This document shows positions 9,858 through 22,700 of a DNA stretch of 57,366 nt, in pieces (within the stretch, counting starts at the first letter, position 1; every line of letters starts with the position of its first letter). The position numbers and the translations under genes were made by a program. The notes beneath the pieces were generated by a model, which did not search any database, was not told the origin of the DNA, and saw only the letters and a program-made list of their open reading frames with translations. The stretch comes from Coniferiporia sulphurascens. Lineage: Eukaryota > Basidiomycota > Agaricomycetes > Hymenochaetales > Hymenochaetaceae. The stretch lies in the NCBI GenBank assembly GCA_002794785.1, contig NBBA01000030.1, positions 1-57,366 of the forward strand, read 5' to 3'.

Positions 9858-10687
9858 TTTTAAATTTTTTTAAATTTTTTTAAATTATTCCTGCAGTATT
9901 ACATAATTACAAGCTGCCCCCCCAAAGGGGGGGCCCTAACTACATAACAACAGAGGTGCCCATCATCACACATCGCACAAAACTGGGTGGGGGCTCTGCT
10001 CCCCGAGGGGTGCTGAAGTGTGAAGAGTCCCTATTTAGTAGACAAGAAACCAGAGAGGGAGGGATACATATCACTACGAATCAAACAAGTGGGTGAGGGC
10101 AGGTTAAAGTAGGAAGCTTAGAAGTGGAAAGGGAGGGCAAGAGCGCTGGCCGAGATGTATCAAGGGGAATCCGAAAGGTGGGTGCTAATCAGAGGGAAAA
10201 GGGGGGAGCGTACCTGAGAGCTCCAAAAGGGTGGGGTCCGAGTCCCGAGTTCGAGGTCCAAGCATATGACACATGTATTCCTGTAGGAGGTCCAGGTCCA
10301 TATTCTTGTTGGTTGGGTGTCCATCTAGGTCCATCGCAGTGAAAGACAGCCAGATGGTGCCCGTGGCATGGTCAGAAAGGCAGTTTAGGTGCCCCATTAG
10401 CTTCAGCCAATGGTGCAGAACTGGGAGGTGGTTTTCATCGGCCCACTCTGAGTGGTGGACTGGGAGGGGGTCTCAAGGTGGCCATACACATCGTATCCAT
10501 GGGTGGAAAGTGCTACAGCTGCCAAGGATGTGGGCAGTCAACTGTGCAGGCCATGGGGGGTGGTTGTGCCACCTGCAGTGTGAAATCAAGCCATGCCTGC
10601 ACCGGTAGGCTGAGTCGAAACTCATCCAGTAACCCCTGTAGGGACCAGCACGGCAGAGGACTTGTGCGACTGCAGAGAGCTCGTTGC
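9858..10687 (-). mobile_element. LINE fragment LD: C-terminus of ORF2 and 3' UTR
   Basis: Minus strand, tail at 9858 (repeated TTTAAA motifs on +), then the 3' UTR with both hairpins, then the end of ORF2 (HMLGPRTRDSDPTLLELSG, the Cys/His module). It is interrupted at GTTGC by solo LTR2. Beyond the LTR the sequence changes at once to the X module on the opposite strand. Confidence 0.8.
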
Positions 10688-11246
10688 TGTTACAATTTTC
10701 CTTTACTTTTCCTTACTGCGCTGACTCACTTCCTCTTTGTCATCATCAGTCAGCACAACTCCCCCATTTCTCTGCCTTACTCATCCTTATTCACCTTGCG
10801 CCATAAGACGCCATGATGATGCCTTATTGCACCATCATGACATGCTTTGCTTACTGATCACTGTACTTGTATTACCAAGGACTTCCTTGAGTTTCCATGA
10901 CCTTCCATAGGCTGGTAAACATACCTAACCAAGTCACTACAGTAGCAAACACATAGAGTAGCATATAAGCATGTAACTTCAGTAGCACAAGCCCTAAGCT
11001 TGTGCTCTTTGTTCATACAAGCCCATTATCTGCTACCACCAGTCTACTGTGTGCCACTTGGCCATTAGTCACTTCGTCATAACCCGACCCCGCTAAGAAG
11101 CATTTCGTGTCCACATCGCTGATCAGGAAGCCTCATCGACGATCACCTTCGACTCATGACATCTAGGAAGCCCCGTTGCTGTAACCATCAGTCCTGACGA
11201 TCAGGAAGCCCCGATGTCGATCACCGTGTAATCGTTGAGCTTAACA
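10688..11246 (+). mobile_element. Solo LTR 2 with 5 bp duplication GTTGC
   Basis: TGTTACAATTTTCC to TTGAGCTTAACA, 559 bp. GTTGC immediately precedes the element (10683-10687) and follows it (11247-11251), so this is an intact solo LTR insertion. No internal retrotransposon genes remain. Confidence 0.92.
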
Positions 11247-11251
11247 GTTGC

Positions 11252-11620
11252 CATCCTTCTTGTCCTCTTACCACCACCATCTTGGTTTTGCAACTGGGGT
11301 CAGCAGGGGGAAGTCGCAGCTACCTGACCTTGTCTGGACTCTCTGGGACTGGGCATCATACTAGAGAAGGTTCCGACTCACCCTGGTGTGCTGGGGTTGG
11401 TTGTTGGTTGCTGTAATGCGGTGGGGAACAGGCATGGAGCTTGCTGGCGGTCTTGGCAACCTGTCGAAAATGTTGCTACTGGTCGGATTCTCAGTGAGCT
11501 TGCATCCTTCTGGCATCTGCACTGCTCTCTTGGGGTGGCGCACTCATTGGGCCTGCATTGTATGTGGGCTCGGCAGGGGGGGACACGATGTTAACGTCCT
11601 CACAGGGGGGGGGGGGGGGG
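11252..11620 (+). mobile_element. 5' fragment of X module
   Basis: First ~370 bp of X (CATCCTTCTTGTCCTC onward), closely matching 7016-7370 and 32055-32410. It ends in a run of at least 14 G where intact X has a G-run/AAA/C-run hairpin. About 14 bp resembling minus-strand LINE sequence (GAGGCGCCTTTGA) follow before the LE 5' end. Confidence 0.8.
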
Positions 11621-12824
11621 TGAGGCGCCTTTGACATCCTTCTTGACCAGTAACCACCACCATCAACTAGTGCAGGCAGCTAAAACTCCCCCATGTCAAA
11701 CCCCAGTGACTACCGGAATGCTCTACATCATACTCGACAACCCCTCCCACCTCCCTCTTCGGCCAGCGACGCAGCCGATCACGCAGCCAGGGCCACCGCC
11801 ACCGCCACCACCCCCCACTGAGAACCCCTCACCAGCTTCCTGCCATTGACCTCCTCCCCGGACATCCTGGCACCCTCCACGGCCATTGGAAACTCCCAAC
11901 TGGTGTCGGCCTACGACTTCACCGCCCAGGTGCATGCAGAATCTAGGCAAGCATCCCGAGCTGGCTCCCCAGCCTCCTTGATAGGGTTGATCCACGGCTC
12001 CAACAAATTCGGCGAAATGGCCCCAGAAATGGCGGTCAACCCCCATACCCCCCCGCAACAGGTGGGAGGCACAAGCCTCGGGCGGAAGCGCTCCTCTGCC
12101 ACCATGTTGCCTCTCACCCTGAGAGGACCCCCAGCCCAAGCACAGCACAAATCCCATACCTCGGGGTTCATGTACTCCCTATCACACACCCTGGAAGACT
12201 TTGACAAGGAAACAGCAGATGCCTCCATCACCAACATCGACATCAAGGCAGCACAGTTTGTTGGTGATCTCCTCTGGAACATTCAAACAATGCTGTCCAA
12301 AAGTGCGCAAGAAAGGAAAGACCCCCAACTCATCATCTACCGCAATGCAGTAATGGCCTACAACTTTGCAAGGGAGGGGATGGTAATCATCCTCCCAGAA
12401 CCCTTTGCCCCAGCTCCTCCCCCCCAAAGGGCCCTGGCCACCACCAGGACCCTGAGCACCACCCCTGTGACCCCAGAAATGAGGGTGCTGACTGACACAG
12501 TCAAGTGCCTGACTACTGACATGGCTTCTATTTCACAGCAGATGGCTTCCATCAGCTCTAGGCCTGCCCCCTGACAACAACAGCAACAACAACAGCAACC
12601 CGCCCCCCAGGCTGCCATCCAGGCCGCCCCCACCTCCTATGCACAAGTGGCAGCAGCAGCTGCCCCCCAACAACCACCAACCCCTCTCCAGTGGCCCCAG
12701 CCGCAGGAGCGGTCATCAACCCTGTGCAGAAGAAGAAGAAGCACTGGCGGAAGGTGCCCCCTCCCCCCACTATGTACGCCAAGGACCCAACCTTGGTCCT
12801 CACCCCTACCATCAGCATATGGGC

Positions 12825-13603
12825 TGAGAGTCCCTACGGGGGTTACTGGCTGAGCTTCAACTCAGCCTACCGTCGCAGGCATGGCCTGATCTCGCATTGC
12901 AGGTGGCACAACCACCCCCCCTGGCCTGCACAGTCGACTGCCCACATCCTCGGTGGCTGCAGTACCTTCCACCCATGGATACAACGTGTGTGGCCACCTC
13001 AGGACCCTCTCCCAGTCCACCACTCAGAGTGGGCTGACAAAAACCGCCTCCCAGTTTTGCGCTGCTGGCTAAAGCTGACAGGGCAACTTAACCACCTCTC
13101 TGACCATGCCGCAGGCGCCATCCGGCCGTCTTTTGCCACAATGGACCTCGACAGCCACCCAACAGACGAGGATATGGACTTGGACCTCCTACAGGATTAC
13201 ATGCGTCATATGCTTAGGACCCCGAACTCGGGACTCAGACCCAGCCCTTTTGGAGCTCTCAGGTACGCTTCCCCCCTTTTCTCTCGAATAGTGACTGCCT
13301 TTTGAATTCCCTGAATATGTCTTGGCCGGCGCTCTCACCCTCCCTTTCCATTTCTAAGCTTCTTACTTTAACCTGCCCTTACCTGCATGGTTTGTTCATA
13401 GCAATATGTATCCCTCCTTCTTGCGATTTCTCTTACTAAATAGGGGCTCTTCACACTTCGGCACCCCTTGGGGAGCAGAGCCCCCACCCAGTTTTGTGCG
13501 ATGCACAATGACGGGCACCTCTGTTGTTATGTAGTTAGGGCCCCCCCTTTGGGGGGGCAGCTTGTAATTATGTAATACTGTAGGAATAATAATAATAATA
13601 AAA
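12825..13603 (+). mobile_element. LINE copy LF: 5'-truncated, nested in LE ORF1
   Basis: Holds the last ~140 codons of ORF2 (GGYWLSFNSAYRRRHGLISH, then the Cys/His module HCRWHNHPPWPAQSTAHILG), the 3' UTR and an AATAATAATA tail. It is bounded by the 8 bp duplication ATATGGGC (12817-12824 and 13604-13611). Removing it restores LE ORF1 between the polyproline/lysine region and the NQKSAMALTKMSCEF segment. Confidence 0.92.
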
Positions 13604-15743
13604 ATATGGGCCAAGAACCAGAAGTCAGCAATGGCTCTGACAAAAATGTCCTGTGAGTTCTTCACCTCCCTCCCCACTGCAGACCAAGTTCTGGTACTGT
13701 CCTCTTCATATAACGTGAAGGGGAACATTGTAACCACATTTGCGACATGCCCATCCTCGGCTAACCCGACCATGGAAATGATCATTGATCATCACTCCAT
13801 GGCCTATGCTTCCCATGTGCACACAGAGTGCATCGCAGTGGGGATTAACGTCCCAACTGCCTTCTCACTTACCCCCTCCAGAGTCCGCCCCCAGTCCACC
13901 CTCCACATCTCTATGGTGCCATGCAAAGACTTCTTATTCAGCCAGAATGGACACACCATCACCAAGAAGGCCCTCATGGCCGAAATCCAGCACAACCCGG
14001 CACTCCGCAACCTGGACTTTGTAGTCACCCCCCACTTCGCTGCCACTGAGGACCACCTGCCGACTCTCGACAGGTGCCCCATGGTATTCTCCTTCATCGA
14101 CCCCAATGGCTCCATTCACGAATGCCTCCTCAAGAGGCCCCGAGTCTGGATGTTCGGATCCGCACTCTGGCTATCAGTCCCACCCATCTGCCCCACTCTC
14201 ACACAATGTGAGCGGTGCCAGGGCCTCGGGCATGGAACCAAAGGCTGCCGAGCCCAACCTTGCTGCGCTGACTGTGCGGGTGCCCACTTGACCCGCAGTC
14301 ATCGCAAATTGTGCGCCCACTGCGCAACAGACACAGTTCCCAAAGGCGAAACATGCCCACACCCCCACCTCTGCAACAACTGCAAGGGCGACCACCCCGC
14401 CACCCTACCAGCCTGCCCTAAGAAGAGGTGTTACCGCCAAATCGAAGAGGCCCTCACCACCGACCCCAATGATGACCAGATGGAGGAAATATGATAGAGA
14501 TACTCTCTATCCTGCAATGGAATGCTGCCTGCTCACTAGCAGCGATACATTCCCTAATCCCTGTCCTTACAACTGACCCTTCCCCCCTGCACCTAATTCT
14601 CATTCAGGAACCACCCTGGTATCAAATAGGTCTGCAACCCTTGCTCACCGACTCGACCAGTACTCTGGTCCTCAACGTCCCAACCATTCCAGGCTATGTG
14701 CTGGTCCTACCACCAGAGGTTCGTCCTTGGGTAGTCATGTACATATCCAAGGCCCTCCCCCCTACCTCCTGGTCGATCCTTGGAGTTGCATCCCATGGCA
14801 CCGACATACTGATGGTGGAGATATGATCCCGACTCACCCTCTGGGTGTGCAACTACTACAGCATGCACCCCCTGGATCGAGAGAACACCTCCCCCCAGTA
14901 CCCAGGTGAGTCATTTCTGTTCTCACTCCCCTCAGCACTAGCCACCACTCTACTCGTGGCGGGCGACTTCAACTGTTGCCACCACACATGGTCCAAACTC
15001 TCAGCCACATGGCAAGATGACTTGGGGGCGCAACCCCTCAATGACTTTTTCCATGGGCACGGCCTGGTGCCTGCCCACCTACCTGACTCTGACTCACAGC
15101 CCAATGGCAATCGCCAATGGTGTCCCATAGACATGATCTGGGCCCCACCCGCAGTCAACCCCGACCCTATTTTAGATTTGGCCACCTCCGACCCCTCCCT
15201 GCTGTCTGACCACACCATCCTGCGATGGTCAATGCCATTCCGGCCCCCCCCTCCTGTCCTAAAGACATGCCAGCTACTCCCAGCTGACAAGGAGGAATGG
15301 ACTGACATCGCCTTCCCTCTACTTGAAGAAGCGTTCCGCCTCCCAGGGCTCGACACCCACACCCTGGACATCAAAGCTAAGGTGGTCATCGACTCCATGG
15401 TTGCCACCCTACAGCCATTCACCCGCCTCTCTAAGCCATCAAAAATGGAAGTCCCATGGTGGTCACCCCACTGCAAGACCCTCCTATCCGCCATTATGAC
15501 GGCCACCACCCCCCTCCAGCATTCCTCAGTGCGACAAGCCTTCAAAAGGGGCGTCAGGACGGCCAAATGGCAGTTCTACGCTGACCAGGCAGCAGAAGCG
15601 GATGCCTCCAACATATGGAACTGGGCCAAGCGTGGCCTTGGCAACCGACCTACTCCTATCCCCTCGCTCAAGCAGTGAGACAGCTCCTTCACCCAGATGG
15701 ATGATGAGAAAGGTGAGCTCTTCTGTGAAACCTTCTTCATGCC

Positions 15744-16277
15744 TGTTAAGCTCAACGGTTATGTGGTGATCGATGTCAGGGCTGATGTCAGGGCTGGTAG
15801 TACGGCAACGGGGCTTCCTAGATGTCATAAGTCGAAGGTGATCATCGGCAGGGCTTCCTGATTGATGATGTGGATGTGGTAGGCTTCTTAGCAGAGTCGG
15901 GTTACGATGAAGCGGCTGGTGACCAGTAGGCACACAGTAGACTGGTGAGGAGCAGATAATGGGCTTGTATGAACAAAGAGCACAAGCTTAGGGCTTGTGC
16001 TACCGACTTTACAGGCTTATATGCTACTCTATGCGTTTACTACTGTAGCTGCTTGTATGCAGTCATTTACATGGCATGGAAGGTCATGGAAACACAAGGA
16101 ATGCGATCAGTAAGCAAAGCACATCATGATGGTGCAATAAGGCATCATCATGGCGTCTTATGGCATGATATGAATAAGGATGAGTAATAGAGAGGAATGG
16201 GGGAGTTGCGCTGGCTGGTGATGACGAAGAGGGAATGAGTCAGCGCAATAGGGAAAGCGTAAAGGAAATTTGTAACA
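15744..16277 (-). mobile_element. Solo LTR 3 with 5 bp duplication ATGCC
   Basis: Opposite orientation to LTR2: TGTTAAGCTCAACGG at the left, TTTGTAACA at the right, 534 bp. ATGCC flanks both sides (15739-15743 and 16278-16282). It splits the LE ORF2 linker at FFMPPPP, which reads through when the LTR is removed. Confidence 0.92.
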
Positions 16278-16770
16278 ATGCCCCCCCCACCCCAGGTAGT
16301 GAATGACACCCCGCTACCACCAACTCAACCAGCTGCCCCACCTATACTCCTATCAGAGCTTACAGGGGCACTGGCCGACACATCCAACTTGTCGGCTCCA
16401 GGCCTCTTGGGAATAGGCTATTGCCCCCTGAAATGGGTGGTTGACACCTACCCTGACGAGATACTCATGCTTTTCAATGACTGCCTACGCGTAGGGCACC
16501 ACCCCAAGTGCTGGCAGGTGGCAAAAGTAGTGATGCTCAGGAAGCCTAACAAGAAGGATCCATTCTCACCAAGATCATACTGGCCCATCACCCTCAAGGA
16601 GACCTTAGGTAAACTCCTTGAAAAGATAATGGCTAACTGGCTCCAGTTCCCCACTAACACGAGGGGCTGGCTGCCACCTAACCAATATGGGGGGTGCCAA
16701 GGCCATTCGGTCTACGACGCTGCCCAACACCTCCTACAGATTGTGGAGTGCACTCACTCGGAGGGCCTCG

Positions 16771-17028
16771 TATTAAATAAATATAACGAACGATATAAAT
16801 ATAGTACGTGGTCATATGAACAACCATCTTACTAAGTGAATGATAACGCAACGATAACGCCATACGATATAGGAGCTAGATAGTTATAGTAGTACTAGCT
16901 CACGGAACGTGTATATAAGGGGAGCTGGTCTCGCCCTAGAAATACATCAGTTTACACTGATAACCCACCTTTGCCTCAACCTCACCACTGCACCTCATCG
17001 TCTACCACAACATGCGTAGATTTTAAGA
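16771..17028 (+). mobile_element. Putative Copia-like solo LTR, 258 bp, duplication CCTCG
   Basis: AT-rich insertion in the LE RT domain, flanked by CCTCG (16766-16770 and 17029-17033). It contains GTATATAAGG (a TATA-like box) about 60 bp before a CATCAGTTTACACTGATAAC palindrome, and CTACCACAACA near its right end. The layout recalls basidiomycete Copia LTRs (from memory of the family). The termini are not perfect TG...CA, so classification is tentative; the insertion itself is clear. Confidence 0.65.
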
Positions 17029-17451
17029 CCTCGTTTGTTCGGTCCTAGTGGTCGACATTCAGGGCTTCTTCGACTCGGTGCACCCCCAACTCCTCCACTG
17101 ACAACTGTTGGACCTCGGTTGCGCACCAGACATGGCCGACTGGTGCCTGTCCTTCATGACGGACCGGCAGGTCACCGTTGCCTTCGACTGCACCACCCTC
17201 CCCACTGCCCCTAAACCCGACTTCGGCACCCCCCAAGGATTGCCAGTCTCCCCCATCTTGTCAACAATTTTCACGGGGGTGGTCCTCCGGCGCTTTCACC
17301 AAGCCGGCACCACCGCCCTGGCATATGTTGATGACCACTTACTAATTTGCGTAGGTCCCTCAGTGGCATCCAACTGCCGTGCACTCGTCAATTCATCCTT
17401 CTTGACCAGTAACCACCACCATTGACTAGTGCGGGCAGCTAAAACTCCCCC

Positions 17452-19765
17452 ATGTCGAACTCAGGCAATTACAGGAACACACTCCGTTGAACAAATCGAA
17501 CCAACCCCCCACCCGCCCCATCGGCCAATGCCGATCCAGACCGGGTCGCCAGGATGGCCGCCAACTGGGCCTCCGCTGGCACCGCCACTGCCGCTAGGCA
17601 CGGAACAGCTGCCCCCACCACCCCCCAACAAGAACCTCCGACTGGCTTCCTGCCATTGACATCCTCCCTGGACGTCCTGGCACCCTCCCCAGCCATTGGT
17701 GACTCTCAATTGGTGTCTGCCTACGACTTCACCACCCAGGTGCACATGGAGTCGAGACACACATCCCGAGCTGGCTCCCCAGCTGCCTCGGTAGGGTCGA
17801 TCCATGGCACCAACAACTTCGGTGAGCCGGCCCCAGAAATGGCGGTCGACCCCCACACCCCCCCGCAACAGGTAGGAGGTGCAAGCCTCGGGCGGAAATG
17901 CTCCGCCGCTGCCATGTCACCTCTCACTCCGAGAGGACCACCAGCCCAGCAGCACGAACAACACACCTCTGGGTTCATGCACTCCCTCTCCCATGCCCTG
18001 GACGACTTTGACAAAGAGACAGTGGATGCCAACACCAAGACAATAGACATAAAGGCAGCACAGTTTGTGGGCGATCCCCTCTGGAATGTTCAACAGACTC
18101 TGTCCAGGATTGCTCAAGAAAGGAACGACCCCCAACACATCATCTACCGCAATGCAGTTATGGCCTACAACTTTGCAAGGGAGGGGATGGTAATCGTCCT
18201 CCTGGAACCCTTCGCCCCAGCTCCTCCCCCCCAGAAGGCCCCGGCCACCACCAGGACCCCTGGCACCGCCCCTGTGACCCCAGAAATGAGGGCGCTGACT
18301 GATGCAGTCAAACACCTGACCACTGACATAGCTTCTATCTCACATCAGATGGCCTCCATCAGCTCTAGGCCCGCCCAACAACAACAACAACAACAACAGC
18401 AACAACAGCAACCCGCCCCCCAGGCGACCATCACAGCCGCCCCCACCTCCTATGCACAAGTGGCAGCAGCAGCAGCCCCCCCGACAACCGCCAACCCTAC
18501 CCCAGTGGCCCCAGCCGCTGGAGTGGTCATCAACCCGGTGCAGAAGAAGAAGAAGCGCACACGCAAGGTGCCCCCACCACCCACAATGTACGCCAAGGAC
18601 CCGACCTTGGTCCTCACCCCTACCATCGGCATTCATGCCGAAAACCAGAAATCTGCGATGGCCCTCACCAAAGTGTCATGTGAGTTCTTTGCCTCCCTCC
18701 CCACCGCAGACCGCATCCCGGTCCTTTCCTCTTCCTTCAATGTGAAAGGAAACATTGTGACCACATTTGCGGCACAACCATCCTCGGCTAACCCGACCAC
18801 GGAGATGATAATTGATCATCACTCCATGGCGTATGCCACCCATATGCACACAGAGTGCATTGCAGTGGGAATCACCATCCCGTCTGCCTTCTCCCTAACC
18901 CCCTCCAGAGTCCGCCCTAGGTCCGCACTATGCATCTCCATGGTGCCATGCAAGGACTTCTTGTTCGGCCAAAACGGACACACCATCTCTGACAAGGCCC
19001 TCCTGGCCGAAGTCCGGCACAACCCGGCACTCCTCAACCTCGACTTCGTAGTCACCCCCCACTTCACCGCACTCTACAGTGGAAAGCGGGGTAAGGGGGG
19101 AATGTGTAGGGTAGGGGGGGCACCCAATGGGTGGGGTAGTGCCTACAGTGCCACGACCCCCACTCGGAATGTCTCCCTGGCACGGCACGCCCTTCCCAAT
19201 CCAGCGCGCCATAGAGGACAGCATGTCGGGTATAAGTCCTACCGGTCAGGCATCTATGTCACGAGGAAGGTGCACACATAGTGGGGTCCCACAAGGGCGC
19301 CCTTTAATTCTGGCCACCAAAGACCACCTGCCATCACTGGACAGGTGCCCTGTGGCATTCTCATTTGTTGACCCCGATGGCTCCATCTGCGAGTGCCTCC
19401 TCAAGAGGCCGTGTGTATGGATGTTCGGCTCTGCCCTCCAGCTTTCGGTCCCACCTATTCGCCCCACTCTCACTCAATGTGAGCATTGCCAGGGCCTCGG
19501 ACATGGGACCAAGAGCTGCCGAGCTCAACCATGCTGCACTGACTGCGCGGGTGCCCATTTGACCCGCAACCACCGCAAATTGTGCACCCACTGCGCCACA
19601 GATGCGATACCTGAGGGCGACACATGTCCCCACCCTCGCCAATGCAGCAACTGCAAAGGCGACCACCCCGCCACCCTGCCGACGTGCCCAAAGAAGAGGC
19701 GCTACCGCCAAATCATAGAGGCCCTCGATGCCAACCCCAACAATGAACAGATGGAGGAAATATGA
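17452..19765 (+). pseudogene. LINE ORF1 (Gag-like, CCHC) of LG
   Basis: ORF1 proteins of such LINEs bind the element RNA and form the ribonucleoprotein. The start ATG is 17452 (MSNSGNYRN), 58 nt from the element 5' end; a stop follows after about 12 codons, then the frame is open from 17554. Features in order: a Pro/Thr/Ser-rich N-terminus; an alpha-helical middle (ALDDFDKETVDANT, AAQFVGDPLWNVQQTL, FAREGMVIVL); a poly-Gln run from a CAA/CAG microsatellite (18379-18411); a KKKKR basic patch; a conserved central domain (FASLPTADRIPVLSSSFNVK); the C-terminal knuckles CEHCQGLGHGTKSC, CTDCAGAHLTRNHRKLC and CSNCKGDHPATLPTC. A 243 bp X insertion splits the central domain from the knuckles. The stop TGA (19763-19765) overlaps the ORF2 ATG. 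Confidence 0.85.
19071..19313 (+). mobile_element. X-module 3' fragment inside LG ORF1, no LINE tail
   Basis: The last ~243 bp of X (GCACTCTACAGTGGAAAGC to CCCTTTAATTCTGG), matching 41228-40996 on the minus strand. It lies between codons of ORF1 (...VVTPHFTA and ATKDHLPSLDRC) that are adjacent in other copies, so nothing was lost at the site. The overlap at the edges is at most 2 bp (GC/CC), and there is no A-rich tail or LINE 3' end, unlike the other X insertions. Confidence 0.8.
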
Positions 19766-22700
19766 TAGAGACACTCTCTATCTTACAGTGGAACGCTGCC
19801 CGCTCACTAGCGGTGATACATTCCCTTATTCCTGTCCTTACAACTGACCCCTCCCCCCGCACCTGATTCTCATACAGGAACCGCCCTGGTACCAAATAGG
19901 GCTGCAACCATCACTCACCAACCCGACTGGTACCCCGGTCCTCAATGTCCCAACCATCCCGGGATACATACCTGTCCTACCACCAGAGATTCGCCCTCGG
20001 GTGGTCACATACATATCCAGGGCCCTCCCTCCATCCTCATGGTCAATCCTCGGAGCCGCCTCACACGGCACAGATGTACTGACGGTTGAGATCTGATCCC
20101 AACTCACCCTCTGGGTGTGCAACTATTACGGTATGCACCCCCCGGACCGCGAGAATGCCCCCCCCAGTACCCAGGTGAGTCCTTTTTATTCTCACTCCCC
20201 TCAGTGCTAGCCACCACTCTACTTGTGGCCAGCAACTTCAACTGTCGCCACCATACATGGTCCAAATTCTCCGTCCCACGTCGAGATGACTTGGGGGCGC
20301 AACCCCTCGACAATTTCTTCCGTGGGCATGGCCTGGCACCTGCCCATCTCCCTGACTCTGACTCATGGCCCAACGGTAATTGTCGTCAGTGTCCCATTGA
20401 CATGATCTGGGCCCCACCCGTGGTCAACCCTGACTCTATTCTAGATTTGGCTACCTCTGACCCCTCCCCTCTGTCGGACCACGCAATCTTACAGTGGTCA
20501 CTGCCATTTCGGCCCCCCCCTCCAGTCGTAAAGACACGCCGGCTGCTCCCAGCCGACAAGGAAGAATGGACCAACATAGCCTTCCCTCTCCTAGAATCAG
20601 CCTTCCGTCTACCAGGGCTTGACACCCACGCCCTGAACATTAAGGCTAAGGCGGTCATCGACACTATGGTCGCTGCCCTACAGCCATTCACCCGCCTATC
20701 GAAACCATCGAAAATGGAAGTCCCATGGTGGTCACCCCACTGCAAGACCCTCCTTTCTGCCATCCAGATGGCCACCACCCCCCTCCAGCGATCATCAGCC
20801 TGACGCGCCTTCAAAAGGGGAGTCAGGACTGCCAAACGACAGTTCTATGCTGACCAGGCAGCAGAAGCGGATGCCTCCAACATCTGGAACTGGGCCAAAC
20901 ACAGCCTCAGGAACTGACCAACCCCCATCCCCTCGCTCAAAAAGCGAGAAGGATCCTTTACACAGATGGACGATGAGAAATGTGAGCTATTCTGCAAAAC
21001 TTTCTTCATGCCCCCCCCACCCCAGGCAGCAGCCACCATGCCACCACTACCACCCCAACCAGCTGCCCCACCTATACTCCTCACAGAGCTAACTGGGGCA
21101 CTGGCTGACACCTCCAACTTGTTGGCGCCAGGCCTCTCAGGGATAGGCTACCGCCCCCTTAAATGGGTGGTGGATGCTTACCCCGATGAGATTCTCTCAC
21201 TTTTCAATGACTGCCTCCACTTAGGGCACCACCCCAAGTGTTGGCGGGCAGCAAAAGTAGTGATGCTTCAGAAGCCTAACAAGAAGGACCCGTTCTCACT
21301 GCGTTCATACCGGCCCATCACCCTTGAGGAGACCTTAGGGAAACTCCTCGAAAAGATTATTGCTAACCGGCTCCAGTTCCTCACGAACATGCGGGACTGG
21401 TTGCCACCAAACCAATATGGGGGGCGCCAAGGCCATTCGGTCTACGACGCCACCCAACACCTTTTACAGATTGTGGAGTGGGCCCACTCGGAAGGCCTCG
21501 TCTGTTCGATCCTTGCAGTCGACATACAGGGCTTCTTCGACTCAGTTCACCCCCAACTCCTCCACTGGCAACTGCTGGACCTCGGTTGTGCACCCGACAT
21601 GGCCAACTGGTGTCTGTCCTTCATGACAGACCAGCAGGTTGCTGTCTCTTTCGATGGCACCACCCTCCCAACTGCCCCCAAACCCGACTTCGGCACCCCC
21701 CAAGGCTCGCTGGTATCCCCCATTCTGTCAACGATATTTGCAGGTGTAGTCCTCTGGCGCTTCCACCAAGCCGGCACTACTGCCATAGCATATGTCGATG
21801 ACCATTTACTAATCTGTGTAGGACCCTCAGTGGCATCCAACTGCCGCGCCCTCGCCTGCGCCTACCATCAACTCGACACCCTCTTTGGCACCATCGGCCT
21901 CAACATCGAAGCCGCCAAGACGGAGTGCCTCCATTTCCACCCCCCTTGACGACACATCGGCTACCAAGTCTGGGACACTGCCGGGGTTCAGGTCGACCCT
22001 AACACCCTAATCCGCCCATCAATCCCACTGCGTTGGTTGGGAATATGGTGGGATCCGGGCCTCTCCTTCAAGCCTCATATAGAGTGCATGCACTCCAAGG
22101 GGCTCTCCACTCTCGCTGCCCTCCGCATTCTAGGCAACATCCAACGCGGGATCTCGGCCCTCCTCCTCCGCAGCCTTTACACCTCCTGCATATGCTCTGT
22201 CCTGTCATGGGGAGCACCAGTCTGGTATCATGGCAGCCACCAAAAAACCATGGTAAACCGCCTACAGGCAGTGCAAAACACAGCATGCTGCTGGATTCTA
22301 GGCGTCTTCAAGGGCGCCTCCCCCCACTCCACTAACTTTCTTTGCTCCATTCCCCCTCTTTCTTTCTATTTTGAATATATAAAGACTACCCATTCCCTAT
22401 GCCTCTGGCACACCCCTCACTCTATTGGCTGTAAATTATTTAAAAACATAGCTAACAGACCTTTTTCCCTTTCTCTGCAGGTCCAAGCCCCTCGGGTTCA
22501 ACAAGTCCCTGCATACATGCATCCCCCTTGGACGGACCCACTGGCCTTCACACAAGGCAGAGTCCGCTTCACCACTCCCGTCACCCCAGTTAGTGCCGAC
22601 ATGTGAAAGTCGTTCATAACAGCCGCACACCAACTCGGTTCCACCCCCCATGTCCAGGTATTCACAGACGGCTCCCGCATTGACAATAAGTCGGGATCGG

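Noticed and set aside
11606..11620. G-run as a telomeric or quadruplex element
   Set aside because: It matches the G-run/C-run hairpin of the X module and is simply truncated here.
18376..18411. CAA/CAG run as an independent microsatellite locus
   Set aside because: It encodes the poly-Gln stretch of LINE ORF1 and is absent or altered in LQ and LT; it belongs to the element.
22330..22480. Possible intron in LINE ORF2 (TTCTCTGCAG before GTCCAAGCC)
   Set aside because: The frame is open through the stretch in LE, LG, LS and LT and encodes a conserved segment (NRPFSLSLQV), so it is coding.
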